DNA of 64,000 nucleotides from NS-11 sp036505795 (GTDB lineage: Bacteria > Nitrospirota > Nitrospiria > Nitrospirales > NS-4). Shown piece by piece: positions 26,065-33,179 of the stretch (positions within the stretch are counted from its first letter, which is position 1; the number at the start of each line of letters is the position of its first letter). The DNA lies in the NCBI GenBank assembly GCA_036505795.1, contig DASXSU010000095.1:1-64000 (forward strand). Direction: 5' to 3'. The position numbers and the translations under genes are program-made. The notes beneath the pieces are model-generated. The model saw only the letters and a list, made by a program, of their open reading frames with translations, was not told the DNA's origin and ran no database searches.

Positions 26065-26619
26065 TTACGCTTTTCGCTTCTTGCCTCGTCGCTTCCCTTG
26101 GTTTCTTGCCTTCGGCTTTCGCCACCAGACAATTGCCCCCACGGCCCCGGCCACCACAATCCCGACAATGATAGGGCGCCAGTAGCCGTTTTCCGGGACC
26201 TGTCCTACCGGAACCGGGCCGATATTCACCGTCGTCTGGCGTTCTGTTTTCAGGTCGTTCGGGCTGAATTCCGCACGAACCGTCTTCGCTTCTTCTAGTC
26301 CGAGCTTCTCCTCAATGGCTGTAATCTGAACAGGGTCTCCTGCATTACCATTATGCAGGTGAATGACCGCTTTATAATATCCGGACCCATCCGTGTAGGT
26401 CGTAACCGCTTCAACCGACTGATCCCTCAAATCTCGGACATGAACTCGGGCATCCCCTACGGGCTTGCCCTGCTTGTCGTATACGTACCCGGATACCGTG
26501 AACCGGTGATCCGTTTCGTGCATGGCAGACGCCTGGCACGGACTACCGAGCTCGACAGCACACAATCCCACAAGGCTGAAAAAGACCGCCGCGAGCTTTC
26601 GGGGCAGTCCTCCAGGCAT
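26065..26619 (-). CDS. Secreted carboxypeptidase-regulatory-like (CarboxypepD_reg) protein with C-terminal anchor
   Basis: Protein of 184 residues. A signal peptide ends near residue 31 (CQASA). A beta-sandwich of the carboxypeptidase regulatory-like type follows (about 38-105: SGYVYDKQGKPVGDARVHV and TDGSGYYKA), then a spacer, one membrane helix (about 147-165) and a very basic tail (KARNQGKRRGKKRKA). The layout is a periplasmic Ig-like domain tethered to the inner membrane. The role is unknown; it may assist the neighbouring respiratory complex, but the spacing of about 190 bp does not prove it. Confidence 0.7.
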   Translation of the reverse strand: MPGGLPRKLAAVFFSLVGLCAVELGSPCQASAMHETDHRFTVSGYVYDKQGKPVGDARVHVRDLRDQSVEAVTTYTDGSGYYKAVIHLHNGNAGDPVQITAIEEKLGLEEAKTVRAEFSPNDLKTERQTTVNIGPVPVGQVPENGYWRPIIVGIVVAGAVGAIVWWRKPKARNQGKRRGKKRKA

Positions 26620-26757
26620 TACACGTACACTAATCGCAAAACCCCGCCAAAGTGCGGCCTATCTAACATAGGCCACCAGCGTTGTCAATCACTTCTTGGG
26701 TTTCTGCGAGACGTGCGGCATTGACAGTCTTCGCCCGGTCATTTAGCCTCCTCAGCG

Positions 26758-27516
26758 GTGAAGAAGATCAAGCGAAAAGCAGTTCACCAGGAACTGAAAC
26801 TGCCGACATTTCTGATAGGGTATGCCGCTCCAGAGCCTCTTCCCCCGGGCTTTCTATCGGCCTGGTTTAATCAAGAGTACGGTGGACCCCTTCACATCCA
26901 GCTGACGTCGGGTGAAAACAGCACAATCTTCGAGGCCGTCCATGGGCCATGGGCCGCGTCGGCCGATACCAACTTGCCTCCTGCGATCGGAAACCCCTGG
27001 CATGAACGGCTGGGCTGGGGTCACAGCCGGGCCGCTCAGGTTCTTCCGCTTCGCCTCGCCGGCCGGGACACTCGGGATCTCATATTAATGGTGACACGGC
27101 TGGCACGCGGACTCACCTTGCTCACGGGCGGCACCGCCTACGATACGGCAACGGGGACCTATTTAAATCCCTCGGACTGGAGCGATCGTCCGTTGCGCGC
27201 CTTTGAGATCACGGACCATCTCCGGATTGAGGAGGTCAGCGGGCGCGAGGATGGTCGGGTCTGGTTTCACACGCGCGGCCTTGCAAAATTCGGTCTCGAA
27301 GACATCGAGATCTACCGTCCGGTTGGGCTTTCCGAGAAACCGGTGATTGAGATGATGACCGAGATGGCGGAGAGTCTGATCGACCTCGGTAAGGCCCCGA
27401 ACGTCGGCGAAGCCCTGACGTTGAGCAACGGCCGCTCAGTTCGTATCATCCGCCACCGGACCGATCAGTCATATGGCATTCGCTTGAACCTGAGGGAAGT
27501 CGAGTGGGCGCCGTAG
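26758..27516 (+). CDS. Hypothetical protein, weak resemblance to DUF4261
   Basis: Cytoplasmic protein of 252 residues with a GTG start and no strong ribosome site. No signal peptide or membrane segment is seen. The second half (LARGLTLLTGGTAYD, HTRGLAKFGLEDIEIYRP, then a helix and ALTLSNGRSV) has the rhythm of DUF4261-type proteins, but I cannot confirm membership. Codon usage and composition are like the surrounding genes. It is convergent with the RHS remnant. Confidence 0.6.
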   Translation: MKKIKRKAVHQELKLPTFLIGYAAPEPLPPGFLSAWFNQEYGGPLHIQLTSGENSTIFEAVHGPWAASADTNLPPAIGNPWHERLGWGHSRAAQVLPLRLAGRDTRDLILMVTRLARGLTLLTGGTAYDTATGTYLNPSDWSDRPLRAFEITDHLRIEEVSGREDGRVWFHTRGLAKFGLEDIEIYRPVGLSEKPVIEMMTEMAESLIDLGKAPNVGEALTLSNGRSVRIIRHRTDQSYGIRLNLREVEWAP

Positions 27517-27621
27517 CGCGAGCCCGCAACCGTTGACACCCGACCGCGCGGGCCGCGATCGTCGTGCCGAAGGGCTCATTAGATATATGTGGTCTGCAGG
27601 GTACCCGTATCGCCCATCAGG

Positions 27622-28101
27622 TCAAGAGGTGAGCTGCGCGGTGCGCAACGCGCAATCGCGCGCGACGGTCAGCAGATCGCCGTAGCGATCCTGGGTGTGG
27701 ATCTGCATCGCCACCGGTGGTGGAATGGGGACTGTCACCGATGCGGGTGGCAATGGCTCAACCAAATCCCGCGCGATGAAACGATAAACCGTGCCGTCTT
27801 TGAGCCGCAGCACCCACCGTAGGGAAGTGGCATACCAAGCCAACGTGGACTGATAAAACCGCGTAGGCGTACTGGTATGCGCCCGACTGGAGTTATAGAA
27901 GTTTGTCCCGGCAGTTCGCAGGTATCTGATGCGGCCGCCATCCGGCAGGATCAAACGCACTTCGCTGCATGGATCATTGCGCAGCAAGCAGAGTTCATAG
28001 CTATGCGTGGCACCGATGCCGAACGCCCGTGGCACTGGATCCAGCGTGCGATAGGCGCTCGTCAGTATCGAAATCACGATCCCGCCCGCTTGCTTGTTCA
28101 T
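27622..28101 (-). pseudogene. RHS/YD-repeat protein fragment
   Basis: Open frame of 159 residues from the ATG at 28101, which has a good AGGAGG site. It lacks a signal peptide, repeats and any toxin domain. RLILPDGGRIRYLRT, STPTRFYQS, LRWVLRLKDGTVYRF and DRYGDLLTVARD match the beta-strand pattern that precedes the YD repeats of RHS proteins. Intact RHS proteins are usually longer than 1000 residues. The sequence ends right after the first repeat-like strand, so this looks like a remnant that may still be translated. Upstream and downstream 150-bp stretches show no further RHS sequence. Confidence 0.55.
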
Positions 28102-28290
28102 AGGTCCTCCTGATTGTTGGCCCTGCAGTAAATGCATGCAGTCACAGACTCGCCTCTTATACGCCAGTGAAGATGTCCAGTCTGTTCACTATTGCTCACA
28201 CCTACCGAAGAGGAGGGGTCTTGCCTAACTTATAAAGTGGACGCTAAGGGTATAGGTTTCACGGTCCGTGCTGCGAACGACACGCTGGGA

Positions 28291-31221
28291 TCAGTGGTCC
28301 TCACGGCGCGTCCCCTCCGGGTTCGGCAAGGAGTCCGGATTGCGCTCCAGCCTTACCGGCAAATTGACCAAAAAGGTCGTGCCCTTCCCGATTTCGCTTT
28401 TGACTTCAATATATCCGCCATGGGCAACGATAATCCGCTGACAGATAGGCAGACCCAGGCCCGTGCCTTCGCGCTCTTTGCTTTCGTGTTTGGTGGTAAA
28501 AAAGGGCACAAAAATGTTGTCCAGCGTCTCCGGCGGCATGCCGCATCCGGTGTCCGTGATCTCGATCTGCACCCATATGCCGTCCGGCTTCATTAGAGGA
28601 CAGGTTTTCGTGATGATCTGGCCGACTCCAGCTGGCTCCATAGCATCGAGGGAGTTGATGTACAGATTCCCCAGCACCTGACGCATTTGCTGGCTATCCA
28701 TCCAGACATGCGGGAGGTTTTCGGCCAATTCCGTGCAGAGGGCCACGCCCTGGCTTTGGGCCCTGGCTTCGATCGCGAGCTGCGAGGCGGCGACCAGGTC
28801 ATTGAGGTTCTCCTCTTGCCGCTGGGGCTCATGGAGACGCGCAAACCCCAAGACCTCCCCTGAGAGCCGTTCAATGCGGGCAGAATCGTTCATCACGACC
28901 TTGCGGAACTCTTCCATAAATTCTGGATCGTCCTTTCGCATCGGCACGAGTTCCAGAAACGTGTTGATGGAGACCAGCGGATTACGGATCTCATGCGCAA
29001 AGCCGCCGGCAATCGTCTCGAAGGCGTGCGCGCGCTCATCGTGCTTCTCGCGGCGCTGCACGTCCTTCTCCAGCTGATGGAACGCTGCATTCTCAAAAGC
29101 GCTCGCGGCACTTGCCGCCAGAATCGACAAATTCTTAAGATCCTCGTGCGTATACATCCCGCGATTCGGCTTCGGCCCCAGATTGATAAAGCCGATTAGA
29201 AGGCCTTGATTTTGGAGCGGTAGACATAACTCTGCTTCCAGGTCATCCAGTGTCCCGATGATGCGTTTGCTGAAGACGCCGGGTGTATCACCCCTTCGCT
29301 CCAATTCCTCTTTCAGGATGGCTTGAGACCTCTCCTGAAGGTACTGGGGTAAAAGTTCTTTAGCGCTGATCGTGACGGCTTTCAGCCGAGGCTTATTAAT
29401 ACCGTGGACAGCGGCCAAGATATACTCGTCCTTTTCCTTATCGAGCAGAAAGATCGAAATCTTTCCAATGCCCAGAGCCTCGGAGAGGATGGAGACGGTT
29501 TTCGCCGTTAAGGCCTTTAATTCCAGGATGCTCCTCATGGCGGTACTGAAGGCATTCAGGGCATCGTAGGTATTGTGTTGGTGAGGGAACAAGGCCTTGC
29601 CGACTACTTGCTCCATTCCTTTGCGGACATTCACCAGCAGCTCGGCCAACACTATGAGAATGGTCAACAGCACACCCGCGAGGAGATAGTAGGTCGTCCC
29701 GGTAAAGATCCATACCACGCCGAGAATGACGAAGTAGGCCGGGGTCAGAGCGAGCGCTTGAGCGTATGGAAGCACGTCCGTCCTTGGAAGCCAAGGGCTC
29801 TCCAGAAATTCATACGCCACGATCGCATACATGACGATACTGATCCAGAGACCGACAAATACAAATCCAATGGGATAGAACTCCGCCCCGTAGGCTTGCG
29901 CGAAGTCAATGGACGCGAGATAGCCGATGGCAAAGGCCACCAAAACATATTTAATTCTCGTGGCCTCTGCGGGGGCATCGGCCGTTTTGGCCTTAAACCC
30001 GCGATACAATGCAAGCAGCGAGAGCCCACTCACCGTACCGAAATACCCAAGAAAGAGGGGATACAGCGCGCCAGCCTTTAAATAGACCCCCCAGTCATGC
30101 ACATAGCGACCGCTGATTAGGTAATCAGTCGGAATGAGCGCTAGGAAGCCGGTGCTGATTATGTACTGTACGACGACGCTTATCTTCTCGTCAGAACGTT
30201 TCAGAAACCTCATACAGAAATGATAAAAGAGGGCTGGAATGAAGACGACCCCCACATAGGCCATTTTTCCCCACAGGACCGCCTCCCCTTCCTGTGGTGA
30301 AGAGAACATCATGAAGATGCTGAACAACCAGATGCAGACGCCGGCGCAGAGCAGCCCAAAAGTGAGGTTGACATCATTTCGCGGATTCTTCAGCACAATC
30401 CAGAGGCCGCAGCCAAAGACAAAAGACGCAGCCACCAACGGCGGGATCGCATAAGCGGTGGCGCGATGGCTGACCGCGACAGTTAGAAAGACCGGGACCA
30501 GCAGTGCGCCGAGGAGCAGCGCATATGTAAGTCCCTTTTGGAATACTACCGTAATGTCCATCAACCGATAACGGGCAATGGCATACGTCGTGATGATTGG
30601 ATACGCCATGATCCCGAAGTTTCCGTACGGATATAAATCAATCTTGAAGATGGGCAAGTAGTCGAGCGAGCCTGTGCCGTAGGCTAAGGCGAAGGCTATA
30701 AAGAAATACTTAAACTGGTTGCGCTTTATACCTGAAGCATGACGATACAGTCTAAAAACTTGGTAATGGGCATAAATAACGAGCCATGCCCACCAACAGA
30801 AGAAGAGAACAAATAATGCGGATCCTGGCACCGCGTAATAAAATGCTGCAAAAAGAAATCGCACATTTCCAAAAAACAATGATGAGAAACCGATGAGAGG
30901 AAAGAGCAGCGTTGCGATTATATAGTTAATGACAACGAGCTTCCTTTGGGTTAGCGCACAAAAAATGGTCACAAAGTGGTAGAAGAAAACCGGTATCCAA
31001 ACGACGCCAAAGGCAAAAGAGAAGCGCCAGGCCAACAGGGCTTGGTGCGGATCCTTCTCCAGGGCAATCCATGTCGCGCCGATGCCCCAGACAGCGACGG
31101 ACGCAGTAAACAGCAACCATAGTCTGTTTAACTTGGCTCGTTTGTCCTGCGCGAGGACAAAGAGTCCCATAGCCAGAGAGCTGGCGGCTGTTAAAAGTCC
31201 CGATAGTGCAAAGGCATTCAT
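28291..31221 (-). CDS. Membrane histidine kinase with duplicated multi-helix sensor, GAF, HisKA and HATPase domains
   Basis: Sensor kinase of 976 residues. Residues 1-540 contain about 16 hydrophobic segments arranged as two copies of a seven-helix sensor (HisK_N-like). The copies share WIPVFFYHF (about 75) and FIPALFYHF (about 330) after similar helices. A GAF domain follows (about 565-720), then HisKA with phosphoacceptor FAHEIRNPL (about 750), and HATPase_c with DTGCGMPPE and GTGLGLPIC. No receiver or DNA-binding domain is attached, and no response regulator is adjacent. It lies downstream of the PilZ-diiron gene, with 220 bp between, so co-expression is possible. Confidence 0.9.
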   Translation of the reverse strand: MNAFALSGLLTAASSLAMGLFVLAQDKRAKLNRLWLLFTASVAVWGIGATWIALEKDPHQALLAWRFSFAFGVVWIPVFFYHFVTIFCALTQRKLVVINYIIATLLFPLIGFSSLFFGNVRFLFAAFYYAVPGSALFVLFFCWWAWLVIYAHYQVFRLYRHASGIKRNQFKYFFIAFALAYGTGSLDYLPIFKIDLYPYGNFGIMAYPIITTYAIARYRLMDITVVFQKGLTYALLLGALLVPVFLTVAVSHRATAYAIPPLVAASFVFGCGLWIVLKNPRNDVNLTFGLLCAGVCIWLFSIFMMFSSPQEGEAVLWGKMAYVGVVFIPALFYHFCMRFLKRSDEKISVVVQYIISTGFLALIPTDYLISGRYVHDWGVYLKAGALYPLFLGYFGTVSGLSLLALYRGFKAKTADAPAEATRIKYVLVAFAIGYLASIDFAQAYGAEFYPIGFVFVGLWISIVMYAIVAYEFLESPWLPRTDVLPYAQALALTPAYFVILGVVWIFTGTTYYLLAGVLLTILIVLAELLVNVRKGMEQVVGKALFPHQHNTYDALNAFSTAMRSILELKALTAKTVSILSEALGIGKISIFLLDKEKDEYILAAVHGINKPRLKAVTISAKELLPQYLQERSQAILKEELERRGDTPGVFSKRIIGTLDDLEAELCLPLQNQGLLIGFINLGPKPNRGMYTHEDLKNLSILAASAASAFENAAFHQLEKDVQRREKHDERAHAFETIAGGFAHEIRNPLVSINTFLELVPMRKDDPEFMEEFRKVVMNDSARIERLSGEVLGFARLHEPQRQEENLNDLVAASQLAIEARAQSQGVALCTELAENLPHVWMDSQQMRQVLGNLYINSLDAMEPAGVGQIITKTCPLMKPDGIWVQIEITDTGCGMPPETLDNIFVPFFTTKHESKEREGTGLGLPICQRIIVAHGGYIEVKSEIGKGTTFLVNLPVRLERNPDSLPNPEGTRREDH

Positions 31222-31441
31222 GTACGCGATAGCTTCCCTACATAGTAGGGCTCAGAGTGGCAGGATTCAGGGCAGATCGTGGCTGCAATTGGATTACATG
31301 GAAGCGATATCAAGCCTATCAAGTGGCAATAGTAACGCGAAGGGCCTCCGAGGTAAAGTCCGATTGCCAGATATTCCGTGTTGCAGTCGTGGAGAGGGCA
31401 AGCGTTCGTTCTAAAGCTCAGCCCTCTCCGACGACCTCAAG

Positions 31442-32722
31442 CTATACGAGATGAACTCTGTGTTCTCCCTTCCGAGAGCCGGAGCCATAAAACGCGTAAC
31501 AAGCCTCTAAGGCAAGAAAGAGGTATTCCAGGCTCCGTTGAGCAGCATGGGTCACTTTTTGTTGGATCTCTGAAGTGGTCGCGTGGAGTTTCATAATCTC
31601 CAGCGCCTGATATGGATGCAGATCATCATATGCAGAATGAGCTTCCATCCACATATAGGCTCGCTTGTCTAAGAGGACCCCATCCTGACCTTGGTATTTC
31701 ATAAATCCCTTGACCATGATGGTGGCGATGCCTTGCGTGACGCCTTCAATTGCATAGTTCGTCGCCGCCACAGCCTCGACAAAGCTACCTCTGTTGGTGA
31801 TCGACCACATCCAATGTGTCAGAGCTTCGACTTCGAGAATAACCGGCGTTGTAAATAAGTCTTCTTTGGGTACGCCGAATCCCTTGGCCATATCAATCCA
31901 TTGATCCGCATGTCGCTTTTCGACTCGCAGATTATCGATTAAAAACCCTCGAGACATTGGATCAGTAGCTTTGGCTAGGTACGTGGCCATGAACTGGGGA
32001 AAGAGCTCGATGAATGGGTAAAACTGAATACTCCATCCTTTGACCTGTTCCAGAGACAGAGCGCCGCTTGCTGTTTCCTGTACCAATTGTGATTCCCAAA
32101 TCGCTTGGCGGTACGGCGCCAGATAGTGGTCCATTTCCAGCACCCAGGCCGGATCGGGAGTGAACTTCCGGTTTTTCTTCTTTTGCCGCGGAAGAACCTG
32201 CTCGGGGCTAGTCGAAAATGTCGTGTCATCGCTGACACTCGAGGTTCCATGTACAGCAGCCTCGAGGGCAAGACTGTCGGTGGAAATATGAATGGCGAGA
32301 AACGCTTTCCCCAGGGCTTCGGCGTTAGTCGTGAGCTCGGTGACCGCAGAGACCAACAGGGTAGTTTCCCACTCTCTTAAAGCAGCAAATTTTATTCCGG
32401 TCATATAGCCCACGGAGGTGTCGCTAGGTCTGCAATAGACGACCTGCCCTACCACATGTAGCTGAGCGGCCCCACCTAAACAACAGCGCAGCATGAGCGG
32501 AGTGCCGGGAGCCAAACAGACCTCCGACATAAGTCTGAGGCCTGTCGCGCTAATATTTACGGTATGACCCGGTACGCCGCCTTCCCATCTCTCAAGGCGA
32601 AGCTCGATCTGGAGATCGTCCCGCTGGTACGATCGTCGTTCAACGCCGGCATAAGGCTCTTGCAGCATAACACTCCCTGTTAAAGACGCGGCCTCGCCGT
32701 TGGACTTGTGTGTTGAATACAT
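31442..32722 (-). CDS. PilZ domain fused to a haem-oxygenase-fold diiron enzyme (TenA/CADD/UndA-like)
   Basis: Fusion of 426 residues. The N-terminal PilZ domain (about 25-125) has both c-di-GMP motifs: R30-x3-R34 and N56-x-S58-x2-G61. After a linker (about 130-190), an all-helical domain (about 190-410) has the haem-oxygenase-like diiron oxidase pattern. E268 and H271 (E-x2-H), E326, and H362/D366/H369 (H-x3-D-x2-H) make a complete six-residue metal set. Relatives include UndA, which turns medium-chain fatty acids into 1-alkenes, and CADD. A c-di-GMP-switched oxidation is inferred. GAGG lies before the ATG. It follows the LuxD-like gene by 457 bp. Confidence 0.82.
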   Translation of the reverse strand: MYSTHKSNGEAASLTGSVMLQEPYAGVERRSYQRDDLQIELRLERWEGGVPGHTVNISATGLRLMSEVCLAPGTPLMLRCCLGGAAQLHVVGQVVYCRPSDTSVGYMTGIKFAALREWETTLLVSAVTELTTNAEALGKAFLAIHISTDSLALEAAVHGTSSVSDDTTFSTSPEQVLPRQKKKNRKFTPDPAWVLEMDHYLAPYRQAIWESQLVQETASGALSLEQVKGWSIQFYPFIELFPQFMATYLAKATDPMSRGFLIDNLRVEKRHADQWIDMAKGFGVPKEDLFTTPVILEVEALTHWMWSITNRGSFVEAVAATNYAIEGVTQGIATIMVKGFMKYQGQDGVLLDKRAYMWMEAHSAYDDLHPYQALEIMKLHATTSEIQQKVTHAAQRSLEYLFLALEACYAFYGSGSRKGEHRVHLV

Positions 32723-33179
32723 GGCGTACCTCTTTTCCTGGTCTGAATGCTCCCAACAAAAAGGAGACTATGGGAATGGGTAAAGTGCGTTCTTAGAAAG
32801 TTTCCCCAGAACGACCGAGAAAACGCTCGGGGGATGCGCAGGTACCGAAGCATAGTCTCTGAGGAATCCCTTTGCAACGTAAATTCGTAGGCAAAGGCTC
32901 TTAAAAGAAAAGTAAAAGAGGTAATTACCAACGAAGGAGGAACACAGGATGCACTTTGATGACCCTCCGCCATGAGAAGCAATTTCGTGTCAGCTACGTC
33001 CTGAGTACGTAGCCGTTGTCGGTCCTCGGAGCGCATAAGGGTAATCGCTCGCTAACAGAATACCGTAGAGCCTAGCACCGTACGTAAGACTTTCGCAAGA
33101 CCCCCTGCACCACAAGTTCTAAAGTAGTATCAGTAAGGATACACGCACCCCAACCAGTGGTGTCCTCAATTCCATACAG
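32723..33179. other. 457-bp intergenic region with a 7-bp hairpin, no gene seen
   Basis: This stretch separates the two PilZ fusion genes. The only clear structure is a perfect hairpin at 32993-33013 (7-bp stem, 7-nt loop). I looked on both strands for a class I c-di-GMP riboswitch and did not find its conserved core. A promoter for the diiron gene probably lies here. The frames that are open in it look like chance. Confidence 0.5.

Noticed and set aside
32680..33036. 118-residue frame on the minus strand overlapping the start of the PilZ-diiron gene
   Set aside because: No ribosome site or known fold, and it overlaps a well supported gene in another frame.
32723..33179. Possible c-di-GMP riboswitch between the PilZ fusion genes
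   Set aside because: The conserved class I core could not be found on either strand. Only a simple 7-bp hairpin is present.
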